Assembly (NCBI RefSeq): GCF_018294505.1
Contig: NC_057796.1
Location: 186,458,270-186,522,269 of the forward strand
DNA length: 64,000 bases
Direction: 5' to 3'
Source of the DNA: Triticum aestivum
Lineage: Eukaryota > Streptophyta > Magnoliopsida > Poales > Poaceae
Positions 1 through 11,923 of this stretch are shown here, in pieces; positions within the stretch are counted from its first letter, which is position 1, and every line of letters starts with the position of its first letter. Below the pieces are notes generated by a model that was given only the letters and a program-made list of their open reading frames with translations, ran no database searches and had not been told where the DNA came from. The position numbers and the translations under genes are program-made.

Positions 1-260
1 TCACTAGGGAGAACCGCCTCTGCTCCATAAACCATGAAGAAGGTCGTGTAACCCGTAGATCTGTTGGGGTGGTATTGATGCTCCATAACAAGGAAGGTAA
101 CTCCTCCACCCAACAACCCGGCGTCCTCTGTAAGGGAACCATAAGCTGGGGCTGATGCCTCTCAGGATCTCTTGATTGGCTCTCTTACCTTGACCATTAG
201 ATTGGGGGTGAGCCACTGATGACACATCAAGGCGGATATGCTCACGTTGACAAAATTCTT
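1..260 (-). pseudogene. G1 integrase catalytic core, C-terminal half
   Basis: The minus strand reads ...NGTNLSKGAMKEFCQREHI then SSVAHPQSNGQGKRANQEIL, the second Asp/Glu half of a retroviral-type integrase core (the usual HPQSNGQVERAN block, with Val-Glu changed to Gly-Lys here, so the catalytic Glu appears lost). The part before it lies at 1770-1974 beyond a solo LTR. Joining base 260 to base 1775 across the TTCTT duplication restores a continuous reading. Later integrase sequence is off the left edge. Confidence 0.85.
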
Positions 261-1769
261 TGTAAGTGCATCTAGTGCCCCTTAGTGATTTTGGTGTATT
301 GAAGACTTATAGGTTAAGGAACTAATGTGTTTATGAGTGTACACAGGTCTATAAGTCTATGAGGAGTTTGATATTTACAGAGAAAGTTGACCCCTAAAAA
401 TGAAGTTCTTCGACTAAAGACTTTAGATTTCTGAAGACTTTCTAAAGACTTTAAAAGTGAAGAAATTGGTGTGACCTTGAAGACTTGGTATTCATTTGAG
501 GAACATGAAGCGTGAAGACTTTTGTTTTCATAGTTTCATTTTCTCTTTCTTGAGTCATAGGAAACACCGTACTGTAAAAAGGGGTCGAGGAAATACTAAG
601 GAAAAATTTCATGTGATGCTCAACTCAAAATCCTACACCTACCAATCCCTTCGAGTGAAGCCATTGGAAATCTCATACAGTTCAGTCAATTTCTTCAGTG
701 ACAAAGACGAAGTTCTTCTGGTCTCTGAGGAATTTGTTTTGACTGAGGAGTTAGGAATTCGCCAGTGCGGATTGCCTACACAGTGAGGAACATGATAGCC
801 CTAAGGAATTTGATACTCAAATTTCCGACCGTTGCTGTGCTATGCGCCAGCTGTTCCAAAACATCTACACACCTAACGGTCATATCATTGAAGGGCATTT
901 ATGTCTTATCATGTCGGGCTGCTCCCTAGGCTATAAATAGCCGCCCCCTACAACCACTAGCTGGTTGGCTGCTCCGAGAGAAACTGACACTTGTCATTTG
1001 AGAGCATCCCATCCTCCGAGGACTTTGAGCGAAAATCATCAAGTGAGGAAAACCCAAACCCAAACACCCACAAACCCAAAGTGATTGAGCATCACTGAAG
1101 AGATTGTTCCTGTGTGGATCCGACGCTTGTTACCTTTGAAGACTGTGCTTCTTCCAGAAGGTTAGGCGTCATGGTCTAGAGCATCCAAAAGGAAATTGTG
1201 GATCCCCGAGTGACCGAGTCTGTGAAGGTTTGGAAGTCACCTGAAGACTTACCACGAGTGATTGGGCGAGGTCTGTGTGACCTTAGCTCAAGGAGAATAC
1301 GGTGAGGACTGTGTGTCCAGGACTGTGTATCCTCAGGTTTAAATACCTAGCCGCTCCAACCAGACGTACAACTGAGACAGCAGTTGGAACTGGTCTACCA
1401 AATCATTGTCTTCACCAAGTCTACTGGTTCTATTTCCTCAACTCTTTCGTTTCCTCATTACTGTGTTGTGTGCTTGTCATATCTGTGTTTGAAGACTTTG
1501 ACTGAAGACTTTCTCAATTTCCTCAGTTCAATTTCTTCAGTCTGTTTGTCTTCATCCTGTGTTATCATGTGTTTACGCTTTCTGTACTCTGTGTTTGTCT
1601 TCATTTCATCATGATGACCATGCTTGTGTTCTGCTATGCATACTTTTGAGTACTTATTCCGCTGCAAGTAGTTCTTTGCTAAGGAATTTCCTCACTGGCA
1701 AATTCCTCAGTGAAGAATTCATAAAAATCGCCTATTCACCCCCCCTCTAGTCGATATAACGCACTTTCA
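261..1769 (+). mobile_element. Solo LTR, Copia type (possibly Maximus group)
   Basis: The 1,509-bp block starts TGTAAGTGCATC and ends GCACTTTCA. It is flanked by an exact 5-bp duplication TTCTT (256-260 and 1770-1774) and interrupts the G1 integrase. No internal domain or second LTR is present, so it is a solo LTR left by LTR-LTR recombination. A TATAAATA box at 932-939 gives plus orientation. The motif GAAGACTT recurs many times between 300 and 520 and again around 1490-1515. The family name is a recollection from similar Triticeae Copia LTRs and was not tested. Confidence 0.88.
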
Positions 1770-1974
1770 TTCTTTCATAGCACCCTTGGAGAGATTAGTG
1801 CCATTGTCTGTTATAATGCTGTGTGGAAGCCAAAACGGAAGATCACCTTCTTCATGAATTGAACCGCCGTTGCTGCATCACACTTACTGACCGGCTCTGC
1901 CTCTACCCACTTAGCGAACTTATCAACCGCCACCAAAAGGTGGGTCTTCTTATCCTTGGACCTCTTAAAAGGTC
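1770..1974 (-). pseudogene. G1 integrase catalytic core, N-terminal half
   Basis: The minus strand encodes PFKRSKDKKTHLLVAVDKF and KWVEAEPVSKCDAATAVQF, the first half of the gypsy integrase core. It contains the DKF position close to the first catalytic Asp region and leads toward the second Asp (TDNG), where a small frameshift occurs near the HTAL residues. It is bounded on the left by the Copia solo LTR and on the right by the 1975-3180 solo LTR, which cuts between VG and PFKR of the normal VGPFKR block. Confidence 0.88.
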
Positions 1975-3180
1975 TGTTGGTGTACAAAAAGAGGGGCACG
2001 CTTTTGTACCCCTTTACCTGTGCACGGGCAGTCGGAGCCACACCCACGGCCACACCAAGCATAATGGGAGAGGTGAACCAAGGTACGACCGAAGCCCAAG
2101 ATAATCAGAGCAACGCCAAGGCCAAGACCACAAAGAGCAGAGGGACGAAGCAGGCTCCCCCGGCAAGACCCTTGCCAGGGCAGCCTCAGCGGCCCCGGCA
2201 AGATCCTTGCCGGGACAGCTCGCCCCACACCAACAGAGCGAGCCACCCTTGAGCCCACGGTTCCCAACGCCATCATCCACGTGGGACCAGGGCTCGGGAA
2301 GGCACCTCTGTGGTGGAATGCAGATCTTTCTGAAGACATATTCAAGATCTGGTGAGGATTAGAAGACGACGATCCTCGGCAAGATCCTTACCGAGGAAGG
2401 CCACCAGACTCCCGGCAAGATCCTTGCCGGGGACAACAGCGCGTCACGGCAAGACCCTTGCCAGGCCACACGGCAAGGTCCTTGCCGGGCCACCCGGCAA
2501 GGCCCTCGCCAAGGACGCCAGCGGGGCCACCACCAGGCCCGCGCCAACCAAGCTTCCACCGCCGTTCACATGCAGCTGCCAGCTCAACCAGCTGGGCGGG
2601 CGCCTGCGTGGTGACATGCAGCTCCCAGGCCAACTCATTGAGCGCCTGCGTGGCGGCATGCAGATCTTCGTGAAGGCTCCGCCACCGCGCCACTTCAGCT
2701 GCCTGCCTGCCTACATGGCACCGCATGCCTCACTGGCCGGGGCGCGTGTCAAAGCGAGGAGGAGCGGTGACGGACGGGACGGGCCTCGCCCCCGTCCCCA
2801 ATAAAGCAAGGGGACACCTAAGCTACGCATTAAATGCGTCTTGTCCTGTAATACGAGCGATAAGATCAGGGCACTATATGCCTTTCCACCTCATGTGTGC
2901 CACTGTGGCAGCCCCTTTCGACTATAAAAGGAGGCCCATGGCATACTGGAGGAGGATTCGGCTCTTTCGAACCACGCACTGACCACAGCTAGTTCGAGAG
3001 CTCAAGAACTTTCTGAAATACACCCACCAAAGCAGGACTAGGGTTTTACGCATCCTTGCGGCCCGAACCTGGGTAAACGATCCTTGTGCTGTCTACTAGC
3101 CCTGCTCTTCTCGCAACCCCGCGCCCCAGCAACCATAGTAGGAATTCTTGTGATCCCATAGGTGTAGTTCCACACCGACA
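1975..3180 (+). mobile_element. Solo LTR, gypsy-like, rich in GGCAAG...CTTGCC palindromes
   Basis: The 1,206-bp block starts TGTTGGTGTAC and ends CACACCGACA, with exact duplication AGGTC at 1970-1974 and 3181-3185. Removing it rejoins the G1 integrase (WGLDMVG to PFKR; a 1-base deletion lies just upstream). TATAAAAG at 2923-2930 sets plus orientation. About eight copies of a GGCAAGATCCTTGCC-like palindrome lie between 2158 and 2520. Its TATA region and 3' end resemble the LTR at 38471-39056, so the two are probably related families. The family is not named. Confidence 0.87.
2158..2520. repeat. Cluster of GGCAAG(A/G)YCCTTGCC palindromes inside a solo LTR
   Basis: At least seven near-perfect dyads of the form CGGCAAGATCCTTGCCG are spread over about 360 bp (near 2160, 2195, 2378, 2412, 2448, 2470 and 2492). 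Each can form a short hairpin or bind a dimeric protein. The spacing is irregular, so this is a dispersed motif, not a simple tandem repeat. Confidence 0.85.
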
Positions 3181-3257
3181 AGGTCCAACCATATCAAGCC
3201 CCCAAACTCAAACGGCCAAGTAATTGGAATCATCCTTAATTCTTGAGCCGGTACATG
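3181..3257 (-). pseudogene. G1 integrase linker segment between zinc finger and core
   Basis: This short remnant reads on the minus strand as PAQELRMIPITWPFE then WGLDMVG, the usual linker leading into the integrase core. It is bounded by the AGGTC duplication of the solo LTR on the left and the ACATG duplication (3253-3257) of element G2 on the right. A 1-base deletion breaks the frame after WPFE. Confidence 0.8.
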
Positions 3258-3731
3258 TGAGGGAGTCCTGGATTAAGGGGTCCTCGGACAGCCGGACTAT
3301 ATACTTTGGCCGGACTATTGGACTATGAAGATACAAGATTGAAGACTTCATCCCGTGTCTGGGTGGGACTCTCCTTTGCGTGGATGGCAAGCTTGGTGAT
3401 TCGGATATGTAGATCTCCTTCTCTGTAACCGACTCTGTGTAACCCTAGCCCCCTCCGATGTCTATATAAACCGGAGGGTTTAGTCCGCAGGACAAGAAGA
3501 ACAATCATAACCATAGGCTAGCTTCTAGGGTTTAGCCTCTACGATCTCGTGGTAGATCAACTCTTGTAATACTCATATCATCAAGATCAATCAAGCAGGA
3601 AGTAGGGTATTACCTCCATCGAGAGGGCCCGAACCTGGGTAAACATTGTGTCCCCCGCCTCCTGTTACCATTAGCCTTAGACGCACAGTTCGGGACCCCC
3701 TACCCGAGATCCGCCGGTTTTGACACCGACA
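3258..3731 (+). repeat. G2 5' LTR
   Basis: The 474-bp LTR runs from TGAGGGAGTCC to ACACCGACA. It contains a TATA box at 3463-3470 and is followed at once by the leader TTGGTGCTTTCATTGAG, the presumed primer-binding area. The priming tRNA is not identified. Confidence 0.92.
3463..3470 (+). promoter_or_regulatory. TATA box of the G2 5' LTR
   Basis: TATATAAA follows the conserved CCCCCTCCG block. The matching site in the 3' LTR is at about 12129-12136. It is the likely RNA polymerase II promoter of the element. Confidence 0.65.
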
Positions 3732-3779
3732 TTGGTGCTTTCATTGAGAGTTCCACTGTGCCGTCACGATAAAGGCTTG

Positions 3780-6249
3780 ATGGCTCCTTCAATCATCGGC
3801 AACGATGCGATCCAGGGTGAGGTTTTTCTCCCCGGACAGATCTTCGTATTTGGCGGCTTCGTACTGCGGGCGAACTCGCTTGGCCATCTGCAGCAGATCG
3901 ATAGCTATGCCCCTGGCCATCAGGTCAGGTCTGGAAGCTTGAACTATACTGCCGACATACGCGGAGACTTGATCTTCGACGGATTCGATCCCATGTAAGG
4001 TGCGCCGCACAGTCATGACGAGCATGACTTACTCCGCCGTCGGACCGTGTTCGGGAGACCACACCTGCGGCTACTCGGGGCCTCAATCCGGAGCAGATCG
4101 TGCCATCCGAGGATGGGTGGATGGACCCCGCCACGGAGGCCGCACACTCAGCGGCGATAGAGCCGAATACTGACTTCACCTCCTATGAGACCTGTGTCAT
4201 CGGACCCTTGGATTCGCCCCTAGCCACAGGCTCCGAACCGCTTGTGTCCGTGCCTATCAAATCTGATTGGGCACCGATCATGGAGTTTACCTCTGCGGAT
4301 ATCTTTTAGCACTCTCGCTTGGGCGACGTGCTAAATTCATTGAGATCTCTCTCCTTGTCAGGAGACCCTTGGCCGAACTATGTCCGGCTTGCGTGGGAAG
4401 CGGACGAAGAAGAAATTTGTTCCTCACCCACCGCCCACTTAATAGCCACTGTCGACGACTTAACCGACATGCTTGATTTCGGCTCCGAAGACATCGACGG
4501 TATGGACGACGATGCAGGAGAAGAACAGGAACCACCGCCCACAGGCGCTGGACAGCCACCTCATCATATGATATATATATGGTGGACACCCCCAAAGAAA
4601 GCGATGGCAATAAGGCAACGGAGGATAATCCCCTCGAGAAGAAATCTAAGCACCAGCGTCATCGGCGCCGCTCTAAGCCCCACCATAGCAAAATCAGCGA
4701 TACCGGCACAAGAGACAATAACGCTACGGATAGTGCCGAAGACGAAGACAATCCCCCCCAGCCAGGCTTCGAGCGGGAGGATGGGCAAGCTAGCCCTAAA
4801 GAATAGGCGACAGACGGAGAATCAGAGGATGACAATTACATGCCCCTCTCCAAAGACGAGGTGAGCCTCGGCGACAAAGAATTCATCGTGCCTGAGGATC
4901 CCGTCGAGCAGGAGCGCTTCAAGCGTCGGCTTATAGCCACAGCAAAAAGCCTGAAGAAAAAGCAGCAGCAGCTTCAAGATGATCAAGATCTGCTAGCGGA
5001 TAGATGGACCGAGGTCCTGGCAGCCGAGGAATACGAACTCGAGCGCCCAACCAAAAGTTACCCAAAGCGCAGGTTGCTACCCCAACTCGAGGAGGAAGCA
5101 TTAAAGCCTACACTACCAGCGTATGATGCGGCTGACCGACCACCTCGTGGCCGAGACAAAGCGGCGTATCAACCCGAAGTCCAGCCCGCACCCCGTCGCC
5201 AGTCAAACAAAAACACCAAGGCCCGGGGCTACACGCAGGACCTGCGAGACGTATTGGAAAACAAAGCAGGACATACAAGATCGATCTACGGATCACGGGG
5301 GCGCGCCCCAACCCGTGTCGACGACCATCACGCAGGATATACTAAAAGCAAATTCCGCCAGGCCGAATACAGCAGACAAGACTCGTATGAACTGCGTCGT
5401 GATATAGCCTGGCACAGAGGCGCCACACACCCCCTATGCTTCACTGACGAAGTAATGGATCACGAATTCCCAGAAGGGTTTAAACTAGTGAACATTGAAT
5501 CATATGATGGTACAACAGACCCCGCGGTATGGATTGAAGATTTCCTCCTCCACATCCACATGGCCCGCAGTGACGATCTACATGCCATCAAGTACCTCCC
5601 ACTAAAACTCAAAGGGCTGGCTCGGCATTGGCTGAATAGCCTGCCGGCAAACTCCATTGGCAGTTGGGAGAACTTGGAAGACGCATTCCTTGATAACTTC
5701 CAGGGCACTTATGTGCGACCACCGGATGCTAATGACTTGAGTCACATAACCCAACAGCCCGGGGAGTCAGCCAGGAAACTCTGGACTCGGTTCCTAACTA
5801 AAAAGAACCAAATTGTCGACTGTCCGAATGCCGAGGCCTTAGAGGCATTTAAGCATAACATCCACGACGAGTGGCTCGCCCGACACCACGGCCAAGAGAA
5901 GCCAAAGTCCATGGCATCCCTCACGACACTCATGACCCGCTTTTGTGCGGGCGAGGACAGCTGGCTGGCTCGCAGCAACAACACATCAAGAAATCCTGGC
6001 AATTCGGATGCCAGAGATAGCAACGGCAAGCCACGTCGCAACAGACACAAGCGTCGCAACAACGCCGAAGACACGGCAGTCAATGCCAAATTCAGTGGCT
6101 CTAAGTCCAGTCAGCGGAAAAAGCCGTTCAAAATAAGCAATCTGGGCCCGTCCAGTTTGGACCACATACTCGATTGCGCGTGTCAAATTCACGGCACCAC
6201 CGATAAACCAGCCAACCACACCAATAGAGAATGCTGGGTGTTCAAATAG
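3780..6249 (+). pseudogene. G2 gag polyprotein (frameshifted)
   Basis: Gag is the structural capsid protein that packages the element RNA. The likely start is ATG at 3780 (MAPSIIGNDAIQG), 48 bp after the LTR. The reading frame then shifts near 4000-4100, stops once at 4307-4309 (...TSADIF stop HSRLGDV), and shifts again near 4565 at a short TA run. It continues through a TAG at 4804-4806 into the long open part 4840-6249. The latter includes a charged coiled-coil start and the gag capsid core (WIEDFLLHIHMARSDD, HWLNSLPANSIGSWENLE). The C-terminus ends NRECWVFK at a TAG that replaces a sense codon, with protease following in the same frame. No intact zinc knuckle was seen. Confidence 0.85.
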
Positions 6250-7086
6250 GCTGGCAAGTTGAATGCCAAAAACAAGGAAAAGGGGCTGCATAGCGATGAT
6301 GAGGAGGAGCCCCGGCCGCCGAACACAGGAGGACAGAAGAAATTTCCTCCCCAAGTGAAAACGGTGAAGATGATATACACAACCCATATTACCAAGCGGG
6401 AACGGAAGCGTGCACTAAGGGACGTCTATGCGATGGAGCCAGTTGCCCCAAAGTTCAACCCATGGTCTTCTTGTCCGATCACTTTCGATCGCAGGGACCA
6501 CCCTACCAGTATCCGTCATGGCAGTTCTGCCGCATTGGTCCTTGACCCCATCATCGACGGATTTCACCTCACTCGAGTCCTTATGGACGGTGGCAGCAGC
6601 CTGAACCTGCTCTATCAGGATATAGTGTGCAAAATGGGTATCGACCCCTCGAGGATCAAACCCACAAAAACCACCTTTAAAGGTGTCATACTGGGTGTAG
6701 AGGCCTGTTGCACGGGCTCAATCACACTGGAAGTGGTTTTCGGATCTCCGGACAACTTCCGAAGCGAGGAGTTAATCTTCGATATCGTCCCCTTCTGCAG
6801 TGGCTATCATGCACTGCATGGACGAACCGCATTCGCCAGATTCAATGCGGTACTGCATTATGCATACCTCAAGCTCAAAATGCCAGGACCTCGCGGGGTT
6901 ATAAGAGTTAATGGAAACACAGAGCTCTCGCTCCGTACGAAGGAGCACACTGCGGCCCTCGCAGCAGAAGTACAAAGCAGCCTTCTGAGGCAAACCGCCA
7001 GTTCGGCGATAAAGCCCCCGGACACCTTCAAGCGAGCCCGGAGTACCCTACAACAGGATCGCCCGGCACGTGCAGAGCTCGCCTAG
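6250..7086 (+). pseudogene. G2 aspartic protease domain
   Basis: It continues in the gag frame after the TAG at 6247-6249. The catalytic motif is MDGGSSLNLLY, with its Asp codon at 6586-6588, preceded by HGSSAALVLDPIIDGF. Downstream IFDIVPFCSGYHALHGR and YLKLKMPGPRGVI match the conserved end of the Tat-type protease. The frame closes at 7086 and no RT follows. In a normal element the protease would lead into RT, so the missing 3 kb of pol is a real loss, not an interruption, because the 3' LTR and TSD are intact. Confidence 0.85.
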
Positions 7087-8339
7087 CAATTCGGCCTCAG
7101 TCCTAGTCCCAGTCAAGCGGCGAAATTTGTGCCGCGCGTACATAATTACGCACTCAAGACACCATGGGCATAGGCAGAGGCACGGCTATGGCACGGCCCA
7201 CAATGCGGTTCAACCGCCTCAGGACCCGTATATCGTTACCATTTTCTTCCTTTCAGGACCCTATTCTCTGGAAGCCCTTTCCGATAGCCTAATTATCGGA
7301 CCCATCACGGGAAGGAAACACCAAGGAAGCAAGAAGCTTTGGCGTACAAGGGAATCCCCAGGTGGTCTCTGATAACGATCACTATACCTGTTTTACATAC
7401 CCACACGCAGCTTGCCCTTGATAGGACATGTCAAATAGTCCTATTTTGCTTATTGCACTACTTGTATACATACGCTTTGACGTATCATTTAAATAACAAT
7501 GTACATCGTTAGCTTATTATTGCATTTCTTCATCTTTTTTTCCTTGTCTGCTTATTTTCGACAAATTTCACCCGTACATTCTGGTACGTCCAGTGCGCCA
7601 GGGGCTTCAGTGTACCCCATAACACGGCAAGAAAAGTCTGAACACTTTCGACAGTGCTTCACCCCGAACTTATAGCATTATATGCATCAGCTCCGAATCA
7701 TGTCTTGGGTCAATAGTTGGGTTTGCCCGGCTCCCATGTTTTGGTACCTTATGTTCCGCTATATCGGCTAAGGTAGCACTGGGAGAACTACTGCGATTGT
7801 GTCCCGGTTCTTCCGGACAAGCACCTCAGTAGAGAAAGCCGAAAACTGACTGCCATGATGCGGTGAGAGCTGGTCGCTGTTCGAGAGGTCTCAAATCCTT
7901 AAAGATTTTTTCCGCTTCGGGCGAGGAATCGGCCTTGTCCGATTTAGGCGTATATAGCGCCCCAAGTTCGGCCTTCCGAATAATAGGGGCTTCGCCAAAA
8001 TTTAAAATTGTAGACTTCTATGGCTAAGTGAGAGTGATAAAGCTGTATAGTCCGATTGCCTTGTTCGCTGCGCTAAACACCTCCTTAAAGGACCAATTTT
8101 TTTTGGATAAAGAGTGTTTCAGATTTATCCCGAACACCTCAGTACTAGTTACATGGGGGCAGAAGCCGACGACTGGCCAACTCTCAGATTTTATAAACGG
8201 CCGCACAGAAGGTAATATTTTAAATCGACAAGCGTTCTATAGTGCACATGAACTCGTTTTCATATTACAGGATCACATGAGTACATTCATTCAAATATTA
8301 CATCATTAGCACATTCTTCCGCCACAAGGCGGGCACCCT
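7087..8339. other. G2 internal spacer without supported gene
   Basis: This stretch sits where pol should be, between the protease stop and the 3' end of the antisense gene. Only short ORFs without recognisable domains are present. It is moderately AT-rich around 7430-7560 and 8060-8300. I see no strong repeats, hairpins or RNA genes. Confidence 0.6.
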
Positions 8340-11300
8340 TCAGGACACTGTCATAATACTTTTCGGGGTGGCGATGCTCCTTGCCCTCCGGTGGCCCCTC
8401 CTTACCAGCTTTTCGGCATCCATCTTCGCCCAGTGCACTTCCGCACGGGAAAAGGCCCTGGGCGCACCTTTAATGCAGACGGACCACTTTATGACTTCAA
8501 GCCGTGGGCAGGCATTCACAAGCCACTTTACCAGGCCGACGTAGCTGCCGGGCAGGGGCTCGCCAGGCCACATCCGGACAATGAGACCCTTCATGGCAAG
8601 TTCGGCCGCCTTGTGAAGCTCGACCAGTTGCTTCAGCTGGTTGCTCAAGGGCATCGGATGTTCGGTCCCAGCATATTGAGACCAGAACAAATTTTCCGTC
8701 GAGCCCCCTTCCTCGGCCCGGTAGATCTCCGCGGCATCCGATACGCTGCGCGGTAGATCTGCGAACTCTCCTGGAGAGCTCCAAATTCGGGTAAGTAAAA
8801 GGAAAGTCTCCTTCACATGCTTGCTTTGCCTAATGAATGCCTTACCCGCCGTTATCTTCTTGACCGCCTGAATCTCCTGGAGGGCCTTTTGGGCTTCGGC
8901 CTTGCCATTTTGTGCGTTCTCGAGGGCCTTCGCAAGCTCGGACCCCTGCGTCTTAGGGTCACGCTCCAAGGACTCGTATTTCTTGACGAAATGCTGGAGC
9001 TCTTGCTGAACCTCGCCGACTCGGGCCTCTTGCTTCTCACGCTCGATGCGCTCCTTGGCCGCTCTGTCTTCGGCCTCGGACATCGCCTTCTTAAGGGCCG
9101 CCACTTCGGTCGTGGCCCCTAGCAAAATTCATGATGATCCTATGATCTAAAAACCACCTTTTCTTTATCAATATACAGACGGGGTATCACTTACCTTTGT
9201 TCTCTTCGAGCTGCCTCTTGGTAAGGCCGAGCTCTTCCTTGGACTGCTCAAGGTCTCGCTTCAGTCCGGAGACCTCCACAGTGCGAGCAGCAGCGGGCAG
9301 CAGCGAAGCCTGCTTATTCACATAGACATATTCTGATTAGACTCCTGTGATTGTTATTTGATCCTCTGTTCGGCCTTTCTTTCCGAACACCAGACAGAGC
9401 ATCAGGGGCTACTGTCTATGCTGTGATATTTTCTCATAATTTGATTACTTACCTCAAAGCCTATTAGGAGGCTGGCACAGGCTTCGGTCAATCTGCTTTT
9501 GGCGGACGGAACCTTCTCGACCACCGCACTCATGATGGTGCGGTGCTCTTCGTCAATGGAAGCGCCGTGAAGCGCTTCCAGCAAGTTGTCCGATGCCTCT
9601 GGATGGACAAAGGCCATCGGCACAGATGGCCCGCCCCCTTAGCGAGGGGTCACCTGTCAGAATCCGGAACCATAGGAGGTTCCCGCGCAGTATCCGGCTG
9701 GGGGCCAAACTTGCTGCGGCCCCCGTCATCAGAACCCATGGGAGTCTTACCCCCCATGCGCCCGATGTCTGGGATGTCGCCTTGGGGCGCCTCCAGAATT
9801 ATCTCCCCTTGGTCCGGTATCCTCTGAGACAACACCTCGATGTCGTCCGTGGGCAGGGGAGGTGGCTGTCGGGAGTGAATCGCTGTTCATCGCCGACTGG
9901 CCCAAAGACCCATCCGAAGAGGATACGTCGATACGGGCTTTGGACGGACTACACGATCATGTTTGACATGATAAGAAGCAATAAAACAAAACATACCAGA
10001 ACTATTACGGTATCCGGATACTTACGACTTCGCCAGGGGCTTGTCCCTGAGCAACCACTCCTCGTCGCTATAAGCGGCTGTTGTGGAGTGGTCCGGAAGG
10101 AGGGTCCTTCCCTTCTTGGACCCTTCGGCCTCCCCAGATGGGGCGGCCTTCCTTTTCTTGTCCCCCCCTGGTTGGGGGGGGGGGAGAACTTTTCTCTTCC
10201 TCCTCCTCGTTTTCGTGGCAGGAGTGCGCCTCGGTGTTTTCGGACGATGAGTCCGATACAACCTTGCGCCGGAGACCTTTCCTGGTCCCCGCGGCCTTCT
10301 TCTTGGCCTTCTTCTCCGGCGCCTCATAGGGCGCCGGAACCAGCATCTCAGTTAAGAGAGCCTTTGCTGGATCTTCGGGCAGTGGAGCCGGATAATCGAT
10401 CCGCTCCGCTGTCGCTACCCAGTCCTGTTAAAATGGCGGGGAGGCTCAGATCCCTCACACGATTATACTGGGGAAAGGAACATCTTGTGAGATATAAAGA
10501 GCTTACCGGATTGGTAGGACGCTTTGCGCTGAGTCCGCGATCCTCGGTAAGGGGAGGAGGTACCTCGGCGGCCTTGAACAGCACCTTCCAGACGTCTTTA
10601 TGCATCGTGTCGAAAAGCTCTCGCAGCGTCTGGTGCTTGGCCGAGTCGAACTCCCACATATTGCATGCCCGTCTTTGACACGGAAGGATCCGGTGGAAGA
10701 GCATGACCTGGACCACGTTGACAAGCTTGATTTTCTTGCTTATCATATTTTTGACACAGCTATGGAGTCCGGTCAGCTCCACCGACGAACCCCAGGATAG
10801 GCCTTTCTCTTTCCAGGAGGTGAGCCGCATGGGGATGCCGGATCGAAATTTGGGGGCCGCCACCCAGTTGGTGTCGCACGGCTCAGTGATGTAGAACCAC
10901 CCTGATTGACACCCCTTCACGGTCTCCACATAGGATCCTTCGAGCCAGGTGACGTTGGGCATTTTGCCCACCATGGCGCCTCCGCACTCCGCTTGCTGGC
11001 CGACCACCACCTTCGGTTTCACGTTGAAGGTCTTCAGCCACAGGCCGAAGTGGGGCTTGATGCGGAGGAAGGCCCCGCACACGACGATAAACGCCGAGAT
11101 GTTGAGGATGAAATTGGGGCCAGATCATAGAAGTCCAGCCGATAGTAGAACATGAGCCCGCGGACAAATGGGTGGAGGGGAAATCCCAGTCCGCAGATGA
11201 AGTGGGTGAGGAATACAACCCTGTCATGGGGTTCTGGAGTAGGGACGATCTGCCCCGCGTCTGGGAGCCGGTACGCGATGTCTGCGGCCAGGTATCCGGC

Positions 11301-11369
11301 TTCTCGGAGCTTCGTAATGTCCTCCTCCGTAACGGAGGAGACCATCCACTTGCCTCCCGCTCCGGACAT
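8340..11369 (-). pseudogene. G2 spliced antisense gene (plant gypsy antisense ORF, coiled-coil protein)
   Basis: This five-exon gene runs against the element. Exon 1 is 11369-10507 (MSGAGGKWMVSSVTEEDI... HPFVRGLMFYYRLDFYDLAP), with a 1-base deletion near 11117. Exon 2 is 10424-10026, Lys/Glu-rich (YEAPEKKAKKKAAGTRKG). Exon 3 is about 9948-9453 (EALHGASIDEEHRTIMSAV). Exon 4 is 9309-9195, and exon 5 is 9118-8340, a coiled coil (KKAMSEAEDRAAKERIE). Introns show GT...AG: 10506-10425, 10025 to about 9949, 9452-9310 and 9194-9119. The N-terminal part matches what is annotated as the putative gypsy-type transposon domain (Transposase_28 family), known from antisense ORFs of grass Tat elements. Its function is unknown. 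An in-frame stop probably also lies in exon 3. Confidence 0.75.
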
Positions 11370-11923
11370 GTTTGGAATGGCTTTGCGGAGAAGATGAGAA
11401 CTTGGGCGCTGGAGCTCGAGTGCGCGAGAATGGATGGGCAGGGGAAGAAGAAGGCGTGGGGGAAAAAGAGGAATCCTTGTCCCTTTATAAAGGCGGTAGA
11501 AACTGTGCGCCTCCCCACTTGCCGCGTAAAATCACTTATTCCCCAAGCGCCGCGATTGATGGCACGGTTGGGTTACCCATACCAGTATTGATGAGAATCT
11601 CGTGATAAGGGGACATGATCTCTTCTTCGACAAGACGTGCCAAGGAAACCGCCTTGCAACATGTGCAGCAGCTGGTTGAGGAAAATGGTTCGAATAAAGA
11701 CCGGGTCGTGGCGTGATGTCACGTTATGAAAAGTTGTCAGCAGATTGGATTTGTGGAATATTACACTCTCTACGGTGGTATGTGGAATTTGTTTTGCAGA
11801 GCCGGACACGATCCTTGTGTTCAAAATCTTCTATGGAGTATTCGGAGAAGGAACCCGCCTTGCAATGCCGAAGAAAATCTGCGCGCCGAACTCATCGTCA
11901 TTGAAGCCTGGTTCAGGGGCTAC

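Noticed and set aside
496..786. 96-codon frame in the Copia-type solo LTR
   Set aside because: It lies entirely within an LTR bounded by TG...CA and TSD. No domain or homology pattern.
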